A stretch of DNA of 64,000 bases, taken from contig NZ_CP083350.1 in assembly GCF_020035535.1 (NCBI RefSeq), positions 1,870,501 to 1,934,500 on the forward strand. The letters are read 5' to 3'. The notes beneath the pieces are model-generated. The model made no database searches and had not been told where the DNA came from. It was given only the letters and a program-made list of their open reading frames with translations. This DNA is from Ensifer adhaerens (GTDB taxonomy: Bacteria > Pseudomonadota > Alphaproteobacteria > Rhizobiales > Rhizobiaceae). The position numbers and the translations under genes are program-made. Below are positions 26,832 through 35,667 of the stretch, piece after piece (the first letter of the stretch is position 1; every line of letters begins with the position of its first letter).

Positions 26832-28562
26832 CTATTCCGGCAGATCCAGCAGGCGGTAGCCTTCCACGAAGTGCTGCAGCATCTTCTCGTCCCGGAACGG
26901 CTGCGATGCGGCCCACTGGGCGATCGTGAAGTTGGGGTTGTTCATCAGGAACAATTGCGCTTCGGTGCGGGCTTCATCCAGGCGGCCGAGCCTCGCCAGG
27001 CTGGCAGCAAGCAGCCGGCGGGACGTCGCCCGGTAGGTCTCCGGGTGACGCAAGGTCTGCACCGCCGCCTCATAGTCGCAAGTGGCATATTGAGCCTGCC
27101 CAAGCATCCAGTAGTACCAGCCCGGCGGATGCGGGTTGAGCCGCAGCGCCTTGTGAACATGATCTATCGCCTGGGCCGGTCGGCCACCAAGAACGATGAG
27201 GTCGGCGCGCATCGCCCAGGCATCGGCGTGGTTCGGATCGAGCGTCAGGGCCAGGTCGAATTCGGCGTCGGACTCTTCCCAGCGGCACTCGTGCCCCAGG
27301 ATGATGCCGAGGACCCAGCGGTTCCCGGCGTCGTTGGGATCGAGCGCCACTGCCTTCTGCGCCTCGCTGACAGCGCGTAGCCGATAGGGTACGACCGGCT
27401 GGTCCCAAAATTCCCAGCTTAGCCACAGGTTCAGGGCCAGGAGCCGATGCGCCTCGGCGTAGTCCGGGTCGAGTGCCAGCGCCCGCTCGGCAAGAAAGAC
27501 CGCCTCTCGTGCGGCACCCGCCGTCTGCAGCCCGAGCGAGCGCGCCCGGACGCAATAGTCGTAGGCCTTCAGGTTTGATGGGCGGTTGCGGGCAGGCGCG
27601 TCGGTTAGTCGTCCGACCAGGGCTTCGACGATCCTGCTCGTTACCTCGTCCTGAACGGCGAAGATGTCCTCCAGGCTGCGGTCGAACCTTTCCGCCCAGA
27701 GGTGATCGCCATGCAAGGCATCGATCAGCTGGGCGTTGATGCGAACCCGGCCGGCCGCCTGTCGGGCACTGCCTTCCAGCACGTATCGAACGCCGAGTTC
27801 GCGCGCGATCCGCCGCACATCCTCATGCCGGCCCTTGTAGGCAAAGACCGAATTGCTGGCGATGACGAACAACCCGCCGGCCCGGGAAAGGTCGGTGATC
27901 AGGTCTTCGGTCAGGCCGTCGACGAAGACCTCCTGCTCCGGCTCGTTGCTCATATTGGTGAAGGGAAGGACCGCGATGGACGGCTTGATCGGCAGCGGCA
28001 GGGGCGCCCTGGCGCCGCCGCCTTGGCCGAGGGTTGCGATGCCGATGCGATAGAGGTTGACCGGCTCGACGATGTTCTTGATCGCTTGCGGGCCAAGCGC
28101 GTCGAAATCGCAAAAGAGGCGCTTCCTGACCTGATCGTAGATGTTGCCGGAGACGTAGATTTCGCCGGGGCCGGCCATGGTCTGGAGCCGCACGGCGACA
28201 ATGACGCCGTCGCCGTAGAGATCGCCGCTTTCGACGACGACATCGCCGAGATTGATACCGATGCGCAGGAGAATTCGGCGGTCGTCGGCAAGGCCCTGAT
28301 TGGCCGCTGCCATACCCTTCTGAATGTCGATCGCACAGGTGACCGCATTCACTGCGCTGGCAAACTCCACCAGCACCCCATCGCCCATCGTCTTGACGAT
28401 GCGGCCTTTGTGCTCTCGGACAAGGGGATCGAGAATCTGCTTGCGGCGTTCCTTCAACGTCGCAAGCGTACCGCCTTCGTCCAGTTCGACGAGGCGGCTG
28501 TAACCGACGACATCGGCAGCCACAATGGCGGCGAGACGCCGTTGAGCGCGTTCTTCAGCCAT
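26832..28562 (-). CDS. Class III nucleotide cyclase fused to TolB-like and TPR domains
   Basis: A 576-residue signalling protein of a type expanded in Rhizobiales. Residues about 1-180 are the class III cyclase domain (AAIVAADVVGYSRLV and VKTMGDGVLVEFAS hold the metal aspartates). Next is a TolB/CadC-like domain (PSIAVLPFTNMS, then GGLFVIASNSVFAYKG and RYVLEGSARQA), and from about residue 330 a set of tetratricopeptide helices. It is cytosolic by sequence. The TPR part probably receives a protein signal that sets cAMP (or cGMP) output. It stands alone; partners are unknown. Confidence 0.88.
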   Translation of the reverse strand: MAEERAQRRLAAIVAADVVGYSRLVELDEGGTLATLKERRKQILDPLVREHKGRIVKTMGDGVLVEFASAVNAVTCAIDIQKGMAAANQGLADDRRILLRIGINLGDVVVESGDLYGDGVIVAVRLQTMAGPGEIYVSGNIYDQVRKRLFCDFDALGPQAIKNIVEPVNLYRIGIATLGQGGGARAPLPLPIKPSIAVLPFTNMSNEPEQEVFVDGLTEDLITDLSRAGGLFVIASNSVFAYKGRHEDVRRIARELGVRYVLEGSARQAAGRVRINAQLIDALHGDHLWAERFDRSLEDIFAVQDEVTSRIVEALVGRLTDAPARNRPSNLKAYDYCVRARSLGLQTAGAAREAVFLAERALALDPDYAEAHRLLALNLWLSWEFWDQPVVPYRLRAVSEAQKAVALDPNDAGNRWVLGIILGHECRWEESDAEFDLALTLDPNHADAWAMRADLIVLGGRPAQAIDHVHKALRLNPHPPGWYYWMLGQAQYATCDYEAAVQTLRHPETYRATSRRLLAASLARLGRLDEARTEAQLFLMNNPNFTIAQWAASQPFRDEKMLQHFVEGYRLLDLPE

Positions 28563-28706
28563 ATCGCGCGCTTCCGCAGAAAGGGGTACGCGGGATTGTA
28601 GGACGTCCGCCGGAAATGTCTATGAGGGAATGCTTATGGTCCAGTTCGGCGGCTAACGGCGCGCCGAGACGGTGACAATCCCGCCTGCTTCCGCCACGGC
28701 CGGCTT

Positions 28707-29735
28707 TCAGCCTTGGCGCCAGCCAAGCGCCGGCGCCACGTGCTGCAGGATCGCCTCGATCACATGGGCGTTGTAGTCGACGCCCAGCTGGTTCGGGACG
28801 GTCAGGAGCAGCGTGTCGGCTTCGGCGATCGCCTCGTCCTCGGCCAGTTGCCTGATAAGGACATCAGGTTCGGCGGCGTAGCTGCGGCCGAAGATCGCCC
28901 GCGTCTTGTCGTCGATGAAGCCGATCTTGTCCTCGTGCTGATTGCCGCCCCCGAAATAGGCGCGGTCGCGCTCGTCCACCAGCGCGAAGATGCTGCGGCT
29001 GACAGAGACGCGTGGCTCGCGCGTGTGACCCGCCGCCTTCCATGCTTCCCGGTAGGCCCGGATCTGGTCGGCCTGCTGGACATGGAACGGCAGGCCGGTC
29101 TCATCGTCCTTCAGCGTCGAACTTTGCAGGTTCATGCCGAGTTTGGCGGCCCAGACAGCAGTGGCGTTGGAGCTGGCGCCCCACCAGATGCGCTCTCTCA
29201 GGCCGTCGGAATGCGGCTCGATCCGCAGCAGGCCAGGCGGGTTGGGGAACATCGGTCGCGGGTTGGGCGCAGCAAAGCCTTCGCCGCGCAGCACGTCAAG
29301 CAGCACTTCCGCGTGGCGTCTCGCCATGTCGCTTTCAGTCTCGCCTTCGCCCGGCTGGTAACCGAAATGGCGCCAGCCATCGATCACCTGTTCCGGCGAG
29401 CCGCGGCTGATGCCGAGCTGCAGGCGTCCACCGGCGATGATATCGGCGGCACCGGCGTCTTCGACCATGTAGAGCGGGTTTTCGTAGCGCATGTCGATGA
29501 CGGCGGTGCCGATCTCGATCCGGCTGGTCTTGGCGCCGACGGCTGCCAGGAGCGGGAAGGGCGAAGCGAGCTGGCGGGCGAAGTGATGGACCCGGAAATA
29601 GGCGCCGTCCGCACCGAGTTCTTCGGCCGCGACCGCAAGATCGATCGACTGCAGCAGGGCGTCGGCCGCCGATCGCGTCTGTGACTGGGGCGAGGGCGTC
29701 CAGTGTCCGAAGGAAAGAAAACCGATCTTCTTCAT
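28707..29735 (-). CDS. LLM-class flavin-dependent oxidoreductase
   Basis: Luciferase-like protein of 342 residues. The opening MKKIGFLSFGHW, RIEIGTAVIDMRYENPLYMVEDA and ISRGSPEQVIDGW are strongly typical of the FMN- or F420-type family. ATG 29735 gives the complete first beta strand but has no strong ribosome site. It differs from the NtaA-type enzyme at 22231 and is not near a transporter, so the substrate cannot be inferred. It appears monocistronic. Confidence 0.85.
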   Translation of the reverse strand: MKKIGFLSFGHWTPSPQSQTRSAADALLQSIDLAVAAEELGADGAYFRVHHFARQLASPFPLLAAVGAKTSRIEIGTAVIDMRYENPLYMVEDAGAADIIAGGRLQLGISRGSPEQVIDGWRHFGYQPGEGETESDMARRHAEVLLDVLRGEGFAAPNPRPMFPNPPGLLRIEPHSDGLRERIWWGASSNATAVWAAKLGMNLQSSTLKDDETGLPFHVQQADQIRAYREAWKAAGHTREPRVSVSRSIFALVDERDRAYFGGGNQHEDKIGFIDDKTRAIFGRSYAAEPDVLIRQLAEDEAIAEADTLLLTVPNQLGVDYNAHVIEAILQHVAPALGWRQG

Positions 29736-29880
29736 GGTCGTGCCGCCTGTAGAATGAAACCGACCGCTTCATCGCACGATTCCGGTTTGGGATACAGACA
29801 GCGCTTGGTGACTTCGCCGTGAACGGCGGCGCCAGCTGCGTCGCGCCGCCGTCTTGATCTGGAACGGAACCCTTCTCGCT

Positions 29881-30195
29881 TTACCGTACCTGCAGGCGGG
29901 CCTTCATGTTCGGGTGAAAGCGGCAAAAGTAATCGTAGCTGCCGGCCTTGGTGACGGTGAGCGTCGCCGTCTTCTTGGGCGGTATCACGATATCGAAATC
30001 ACCCTTGGCCGTTGCCGTGTGCGCCATGACGTCCTTGTTCTGCCACTCGATCACGTCGCCCACGGCGGCGTTGATCTCGGCGGGCGAGAACACGAGCTTT
30101 TCGATTGTGACCCGGATGGTTTCGGCCCGCGCGGGCGGTCCGGCCAGCATCACGGCCAGACCGCAAATGGCACCAAGGCTCAGCTTCGAGACCAT
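29881..30195 (-). CDS. Exported cupredoxin (type-1 copper protein)
   Basis: Periplasmic electron-transfer protein of 104 residues with a Sec signal ending near PARAETI. Copper ligands are His59 in AHTAT, and Cys91, His94 and Met97 in YFCRFHPNM, the amicyanin/pseudoazurin arrangement. It is 8 bp downstream of the DUF4142 gene and probably the last gene of the sigma-factor operon. Electron partners are not identified. Confidence 0.88.
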   Translation of the reverse strand: MVSKLSLGAICGLAVMLAGPPARAETIRVTIEKLVFSPAEINAAVGDVIEWQNKDVMAHTATAKGDFDIVIPPKKTATLTVTKAGSYDYFCRFHPNMKARLQVR

Positions 30196-30203
30196 GGCGC
30201 CGC

Positions 30204-30725
30204 CTATTTCATCATCTCGGCGACATGCTCGGCATGTTGCTGGTGGCCCTGGAACAGCTTCAGCCCGGTCTGAAGCAGATCCTTGAGCTCGGCATTCTTG
30301 GCGGACGGGATCAGCTGCGTTTCGAGCGCGCCGTTGACCTGCTTGTGATAGGCAACCTCGTTGGCAACATAGGCCTTGTCGAAGTCGGTGCCGCTCAGTT
30401 TCGCAAGCTTTTCGCGCTCTTCCTTGGCGGCCTTCGTAAGCGCACGGCTAGTGTCGTTGTCTTCCGGTTTCACCTTGAGTTTCTTGACGAGATCGAGAGC
30501 CTGTTTGTTCACAGCCTCGTGGTCGCGCACCATATCGTTGGCAAAAGCCAGCACGTCCTTGTCCTTGGAAATCTGCAGGGCCTGCTTGGCCGCCTCGATG
30601 TCGATGACACCGGCGGTATAAGCGATATGGGCGATCTGCGGATCGTTGATCTTGGTCCCGGCCGCAACGCTTGCGCCGCTGAGGAGGCAGGCGAGGGCGA
30701 GGGCTGAGGTGAGGCGGGCATACAT
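30204..30725 (-). CDS. DUF4142 exported protein
   Basis: A 173-residue secreted four-helix-bundle protein of the ferritin-like DUF4142 family. The signal peptide (LTSALALACLLSGASVAAG) precedes repeated helices with His and Glu such as AFANDMVRDHEAVNKQAL and ANEVAYHKQVNGAL, and the C-terminal GHQQHAEHVAEMM. The start at 30725 follows GGAGAGGAG; the frame's longer start is rejected. These proteins are commonly stress-induced and lie next to ECF sigma genes, as here. Biochemical role is unknown. Confidence 0.85.
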   Translation of the reverse strand: MYARLTSALALACLLSGASVAAGTKINDPQIAHIAYTAGVIDIEAAKQALQISKDKDVLAFANDMVRDHEAVNKQALDLVKKLKVKPEDNDTSRALTKAAKEEREKLAKLSGTDFDKAYVANEVAYHKQVNGALETQLIPSAKNAELKDLLQTGLKLFQGHQQHAEHVAEMMK

Positions 30726-30819
30726 GGGAAACTCCTCTCCGGCGGGGCGTTGCCACCGGTCTCTGTGGATGACCTCCATTGGATGCGCGCCGATGGCGGA
30801 AGTTCCCGACTTTTTTATC

Positions 30820-31515
30820 TTACACGAGTCCAAGCCGGCTCATCACGGCCATGGTCAGCCGTTCGCAGCGACGACCGGCAAAAGGGAAGGCATTCATCAG
30901 TACGGGGCCGATCTTGCGGTCGATATGCTGGCGCAGCAGCTGGCGGGCGCGATGGAGACGGCTTCTGACGGTCTCCGGCTTGATGCCGAGCAGGACGGCC
31001 GTTTCCTCGACGCTCATGCCTTCGATGACGCGGGCGGTGAAGACGAGGCGAAACGCGTCCGGCAGGGCGTCGGTCGCCTCTTCCACCAGCCGCAGGATTT
31101 GCCGCTGGGCAAGGGATCGCTCCGGATCCTCCGTGCTAGCTGCGTTCGGAAACGGCACGATGTCGGCGCTCACCTGTTCGGCTACGAGCGGAACCTCGCG
31201 CCGGGTGGATGACTTGCGCAGGCGTCCGAGCGCCTCGTTGAGCACCACGCGATGGAGCCAGGTGGCGAGGCTGGCGTCGCCGCGAAACGTCTCAAGGTGT
31301 TCGAAGGCACGAAGATAGGCCTCCTGCACGACGTCCTCGGCGATGCTGTCGTTGCGCACCACGGCGCGGGCGATGCGGAAGAGCCGCTGGTTGTGCCTTC
31401 GCATGATGGTGCGGAACGCTTCCGGATCATTGGCAAGCGCGCCCTGGACGAGATCGTGGTCCGTCAAATCATCGGGAGCGGCCCGTGTCGATTGCAAGAG
31501 AACATCCTTCATCAT
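30820..31515 (-). CDS. ECF-type RNA polymerase sigma factor
   Basis: Extracytoplasmic-function sigma factor of 231 residues. Region 2 (LFRIARAVVRNDSIAEDVVQEAYLRAF, residues about 45-75, then FRGDASLATWLHRVVLNEA) and region 4 (ALPDAFRLVFTARVIEGMSVEETAVLLGI) are complete. Start at 31515 (ATG ATG) follows GGAGGTGG. The DUF4142 and cupredoxin genes follow in the same direction. No anti-sigma or zinc-binding membrane protein gene was found beside it, so how it is held inactive is open. Confidence 0.92.
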   Translation of the reverse strand: MMKDVLLQSTRAAPDDLTDHDLVQGALANDPEAFRTIMRRHNQRLFRIARAVVRNDSIAEDVVQEAYLRAFEHLETFRGDASLATWLHRVVLNEALGRLRKSSTRREVPLVAEQVSADIVPFPNAASTEDPERSLAQRQILRLVEEATDALPDAFRLVFTARVIEGMSVEETAVLLGIKPETVRSRLHRARQLLRQHIDRKIGPVLMNAFPFAGRRCERLTMAVMSRLGLV

Positions 31516-31852
31516 CCACCTCCAAACCATCGTTTGATGCGGATCCGGCAAAATCGTTCCCGACCGGTCGAAGGAAAGAATACGCCTTGCAGAAGGGGAC
31601 GCATACTGAAAACGAGCGCCGGCGCCTTCCGACACGCGGGGCGCGCATTTTCAGCGGCTGGCAGCGGAGAATTCGGGCATTTCCGCCAGTGATGGTTGGG
31701 TCCCCGACCGCGCTTCGCGCTGCGGTACGCGTCCTCGGAATTTTTTTTATTGGCGAGGGAACTGTGGTTCCTGCTGGCGAGTTGGTGGAGCGGCGATCTT
31801 CGTGTGGCGGGGCGCGCACCAAGGTCGCATCTTCGGACTAGGAGAGACGACT
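31516..31852. promoter_or_regulatory. Divergent region of sigma factor and hypothetical gene
   Basis: About 340 bp with no supported gene. At 31758-31762 is GGAAC, followed 17 bases later by AGTT (31780-31783), close to the GGAAC-N16/17-CGTT EcfG general-stress promoter of Alphaproteobacteria, oriented toward the hypothetical gene at 31853. This is a motif match by eye. An unusual T-run of eight to nine bases precedes it at about 31740. Confidence 0.4.
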
Positions 31853-32263
31853 ATGAAGCATCAATCGATTGAACAATTGCAAGCGCTCGCCGAAATCCGT
31901 CCCGATCCCGTCATGACGAGAACGGAACGGCTCCAACGTTGGGCCGAACTCCTGGAAAGCAATCCCGACCGCCGGCTCGGCACGCTTTCCGGTACCGAAC
32001 GTGCTACCGCTGCCGTTCGGCAGGCCATGCAGGTCAACGGTTCGCCCATGACTGTCGCCTTCGAGGATACGCAGCTGCGGCTCGCGGGCCTTGCCGATGA
32101 CAGCTACGGCGAAGCAAAACGGTTCTTCGAAATATCGGACCACCAACTGCACGACATCGTCTGCGACTGCAATTTCGGCAGTTCGGTGCGTGCGGCCTAT
32201 GCCGCCCGGCGAGTTCGCTCGGCCATCGGCCTCTGGCCGCGACTGAAGGCGCTCTTTACCTGA
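31853..32263 (+). CDS. Conserved-looking hypothetical protein, possibly stress-regulated
   Basis: A 136-residue soluble protein that I do not recognise as a characterised family. It is rich in charged helices, with CDCNFGSSVRAAYAARRV near the C-terminus. ATG 31853 has AGGAGAG upstream. A GGAAC-N17-AGTT sequence about 70 bp upstream resembles a general-stress promoter, and the divergent sigma factor gene fits a stress context. Function is unknown. Confidence 0.65.
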   Translation: MKHQSIEQLQALAEIRPDPVMTRTERLQRWAELLESNPDRRLGTLSGTERATAAVRQAMQVNGSPMTVAFEDTQLRLAGLADDSYGEAKRFFEISDHQLHDIVCDCNFGSSVRAAYAARRVRSAIGLWPRLKALFT

Positions 32264-32561
32264 GCCAGATCGGCCTTCCTCAGGGAAGCCAGGGCGCCAG
32301 CCGGAAGCTTCCCTCACTTCCCGTTTTCCTCTTCCGCGGTGACGAGGTTTCGCCGCCGGGGCGGTAGAGAAATGTGCGATCGTTGGTGTCGACGACACTT
32401 CACGCGAAACTCCGGTGGATGGCGGCCCTTGCGGCGGCTTGGCGCAGACCTAGCCCGAGGGAGTATATCGTTACCTTCCCGACTTGCAGCATCATCTCCC
32501 CAACACCGGTGTCGCGCGGCTCGCCGGGGGTGGAGGGATGCAGTCGCGGGAGGAGGATTTC

Positions 32562-34265
32562 ATGACATTGGCAGCAGTAACCCGGGCACTGAGCGCGACG
32601 TCGGTCCTGGCGATCATGGTTTGCGTAGCACAGCCGGTATGGGCGGCACCCGACTTGATCGTGCTCAACGGCGATGTGCGCACGGTCGACCAGAGCAAGC
32701 CGAAGGCACAGGCCTTCGCGGTCGAGAACGGAAGATTCACTGCGATCGGCAGCAATGACGAGATCAAGGCCCTGGCCGAGGCCGAAACCAAGGTGATCGA
32801 TGCCGGCGGCAAGACCGTGACCCCAGGCTTCATCGACGGCCATACCCATCTCACATCCGGCATGGACATGGTGACCGGTGTGGACCTTTCCTACATCCCC
32901 GACAAGAAGACCTGGCTCGAAAAGATCAAGGAGGCCGACGCGCGTCTTCCAAAGGGCGTCTGGCTGATGGGCGGCGGCTGGGACTACACGCTCGGCGAGG
33001 GCAAGCTGCCGACGAAGGAAGACCTCGATGCCGTGGTGCCGGACCGGGTGGTCGTCCTGCGCGATATCGATTTCCATTCCGTCTGGGTCAACTCCAAGGC
33101 GCTCGAGGTCGGTGGCGTTACCGCGAAGTCGGAAGTCGAAGAAGGCGGACAGGTACTCCTCAACGACAAAGGCGAACCGAGCGGCATCCTGCTCGAAAAG
33201 GCCGGTGACCTCGTGGAGAAGCATCGCCCGGTCGCGACCGACACCGAGCGGCGCGAAGCGCTGCTGCAGACGATGAAATTTGCCAACAGCCTCGGCATTA
33301 CCGGCGTCAACGACATGTCCGATCTTGCCGCCGTCCACGACTACGCGGCGATCCTTGCAGAGAAGAAGATGCCGCTTCGCGTCTGGTACGGCTTCTTCGA
33401 GGGCGACCCGAAGAAGATTGCCGCCGCCGTGAAGGACCGCGACGAGGTCGACAAGGTTGCCGCCGATTCCGGCGAGCAGGTGAAGAAGGGGCCGATGCTG
33501 AAGCTCGGCTATACCAAGTCGGTGATCGACGGCGTGCTCTCGACACGCACGGCCTACATGCATGAGGATTACTCCGACCAACACGGCTGGAAGGGCAAGC
33601 CTTTCGAAACGAAGGAGCAACTCGCGGCCGCGATCAAGGCCTCCAACGAAAACGGCTTCCCGACGGCGGTGCACGCGATCGGCGATGGCGGTGTCAGTCT
33701 CGTGCTTGATGCTTTCGCCGAGGCCTCGGTGCCGCGCGCGCAACCGAACCGTATCGAGCATATCGAGGTGGTCGAGACCAAGGATATCCAGCGTTTCAAG
33801 GAACTGGGCGTCGTCGCTTCGATGCAGCCGAACCATGCGACCGGCACGATCGGCAAATACATCACCGAGCGCATCGGCACCGAGCGTGAGCCACGCGCTT
33901 ACGTCTGGCATTCCATGCTCGACGCCGGAGTGCCGCTGGTGTTCGGTTCCGACTGGCCGACTTCACCGCTGAGCCCGCTGACCCAGATCAACGATGCCGT
34001 CTTCCGCGAAAGCCCCTTCGGCCTCGGTGACGGGCCCTGGCATCCGGAGCAGGCGGTCAGCTTCGACCAGGCGCTGCATGGGCTCACTCAAGCCGGCGCC
34101 GACATGACGCCCTGGGGCGGTGAGATTGGCTCGATCAGCGTCGGCAAATGGGCGGATTTCGTGCTGATCAACGGTACGCTGCCGGATCCGCTCGACCGTT
34201 CCATCCGCGAGCGCAAGGTCGAGGCGACCTATCTCGCCGGAAACGAGGTCTATCGCCAGCCCTAA
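32562..34265 (+). CDS. YtcJ-like metal-dependent amidohydrolase
   Basis: Amidohydrolase of 567 residues. The metal site is visible as PGFIDGHTHL, the late AVHAIGDGGVSL and NRIEHIEVVETKD segments, and the closing FGSDWPTSPLSP. An N-terminal signal (ATSVLAIMVCVAQPVWAAPD) suggests export to the periplasm. ATG 32562 follows GGAGGAGG; the frame's earlier start at 32484 is not used. These enzymes cleave exocyclic amides or esters of varied substrates; the actual one is unknown. The LysR gene downstream, in the same direction, may regulate it. Confidence 0.85.
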   Translation: MTLAAVTRALSATSVLAIMVCVAQPVWAAPDLIVLNGDVRTVDQSKPKAQAFAVENGRFTAIGSNDEIKALAEAETKVIDAGGKTVTPGFIDGHTHLTSGMDMVTGVDLSYIPDKKTWLEKIKEADARLPKGVWLMGGGWDYTLGEGKLPTKEDLDAVVPDRVVVLRDIDFHSVWVNSKALEVGGVTAKSEVEEGGQVLLNDKGEPSGILLEKAGDLVEKHRPVATDTERREALLQTMKFANSLGITGVNDMSDLAAVHDYAAILAEKKMPLRVWYGFFEGDPKKIAAAVKDRDEVDKVAADSGEQVKKGPMLKLGYTKSVIDGVLSTRTAYMHEDYSDQHGWKGKPFETKEQLAAAIKASNENGFPTAVHAIGDGGVSLVLDAFAEASVPRAQPNRIEHIEVVETKDIQRFKELGVVASMQPNHATGTIGKYITERIGTEREPRAYVWHSMLDAGVPLVFGSDWPTSPLSPLTQINDAVFRESPFGLGDGPWHPEQAVSFDQALHGLTQAGADMTPWGGEIGSISVGKWADFVLINGTLPDPLDRSIRERKVEATYLAGNEVYRQP

Positions 34266-34637
34266 ATCTGGACGAGAGCTCTTCGTCGCTGTCGGGCCAA
34301 GCGATCGACATGCGTTCCATCGATCTTGCTTTCGGATCGTCTAGTCATTTCGGCCGGTGCCCGTGGGCGCCGGTCGATTTGGCATGCGGGCATTGCCGTT
34401 ACCGGTTTTCGGCGCCGTTCGGGCCGAAAGAACCGCAGCGGGAGTGAGGGCGTCGCCTACGATATCCATGATGCCGCGGACTACAGGCTCAAATACGCTA
34501 AGGGCCTTTGGGACGAGCATGCGCGGCCAGCCAGATGACACGTGCTTTTCGTTCGCGCTTAGAGCTAGCTTAGTCCATGAGAATACATAATAATTGCGCT
34601 TCACTTGGAGCTATCTCAAGGTAATGGCGAGGCGCGC
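34266..34637. other. Intergenic region before the LysR gene
   Basis: About 370 bp without a supported gene. The amidohydrolase ends at its left edge and the LysR gene starts at its right. No strong terminator or palindrome was seen. Confidence 0.4.
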
Positions 34638-35576
34638 ATGGCATTGGACTCTTTGGATGTGCGGTTGCTACGCATCTACGTCACGATCGTGGAAGCCGGC
34701 GGCTTCGCGGCCGCGCAGGGAGAACTCAATCTCTCGCTCTCGACGATCTCCAACCATATCTCTGCGCTGGAAAGCCGGCTGGGCCTCACCCTTTGCCAGC
34801 GTGGCCGCTCCGGCTTTCGCCTGACAGAGGAAGGGCGGGCGGCCTACGAGGAAGCCAAGCGCCTCTTCAGCTCCATCGACCAGTTCGACACCCGCATGAA
34901 AGGGTTGCAGCACCAGCTGAATGGCACCCTTTCCGTCGGTCTCATCGACAACACGCTGTCCGATCCGTCTTCCCGTCTCAACCGCGTCTTTGCCCGGATG
35001 ACCGACGAGGCGCCGGAGGTGGCGCTTTCGATCGTCACGCGGCCGCCGCACGAGCTCTTGCGCGACGTGATAACGGGCGAGCTGCACATCGCCGTCGCCA
35101 GCTTTCCGCGCACGACGCTGGGGTTGGAATACATCGACCTCTACGAGGAGACCCAGCGCTTCTATTGCGGTGCCGAACATCCGCTGTTCAGCCGCAATGA
35201 CAGCGAGATCGAGGTCGATGATATCCGATCCTACAATCTGATCGGCCGCTCCTATTGGAACGCCCGCGACCTCAAGATCTTCTCGATCGCCAATCCGCGC
35301 GCCACCGTCAGCGACATGGAGGCGGAGGCGCGGCTGATCCTCTCCGGTCGCTACCTCGGCTATCTGCCGGACCATTTCGCCAGCCGGTATGTGAGCGAGG
35401 GCTTGCTGCGGCCGATCCGTCCGGATCTCTTCAGCTACAAGGCACCGTTTCAGGCAGCCTTTGATAAATCGCGTGCGAAGTCGGGCCTGATCCCGTTTTT
35501 CGTGAAGTTGCTCGTCAGCGAGTTCGGCGTCTCGCAAACCGGGCTCAGTGCGTCGCGCCTGCGCGCCGGGCGATAG
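34638..35576 (+). CDS. LysR family transcriptional regulator
   Basis: A 312-residue LysR regulator. The N-terminal helix-turn-helix (LRIYVTIVEAGGFAAAQGELNLSLSTISNHISALE, residues about 8-42, then CQRGRSGFRLTEEGRAAYE) and the two-lobed inducer domain are complete. ATG 34638 gives the usual family start; the codon at 34605 is an in-frame alternative. It is followed by a perfect terminator shared with the convergent FAD oxidoreductase gene. Targets may include the upstream amidohydrolase; the effector is unknown. Confidence 0.88.
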   Translation: MALDSLDVRLLRIYVTIVEAGGFAAAQGELNLSLSTISNHISALESRLGLTLCQRGRSGFRLTEEGRAAYEEAKRLFSSIDQFDTRMKGLQHQLNGTLSVGLIDNTLSDPSSRLNRVFARMTDEAPEVALSIVTRPPHELLRDVITGELHIAVASFPRTTLGLEYIDLYEETQRFYCGAEHPLFSRNDSEIEVDDIRSYNLIGRSYWNARDLKIFSIANPRATVSDMEAEARLILSGRYLGYLPDHFASRYVSEGLLRPIRPDLFSYKAPFQAAFDKSRAKSGLIPFFVKLLVSEFGVSQTGLSASRLRAGR

Positions 35577-35608
35577 CCACATCTCAACCTATTCAGGACC
35601 GACACAAA

Positions 35609-35643
35609 GACAGGCGGGGCCGGCAGTGGCGGCCCCGCCTGTC
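35609..35643. terminator. Bidirectional hairpin terminator
   Basis: Perfect inverted repeat GACAGGCGGGGCC (35609-35621) / GGCCCCGCCTGTC (35631-35643) with a 9-base loop, between the convergent LysR and FAD oxidoreductase genes. A short T-containing tract follows. It is placed to stop both transcripts. Confidence 0.75.
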
Positions 35644-35667
35644 TTCAATTGTACCTGAACGACTGCG

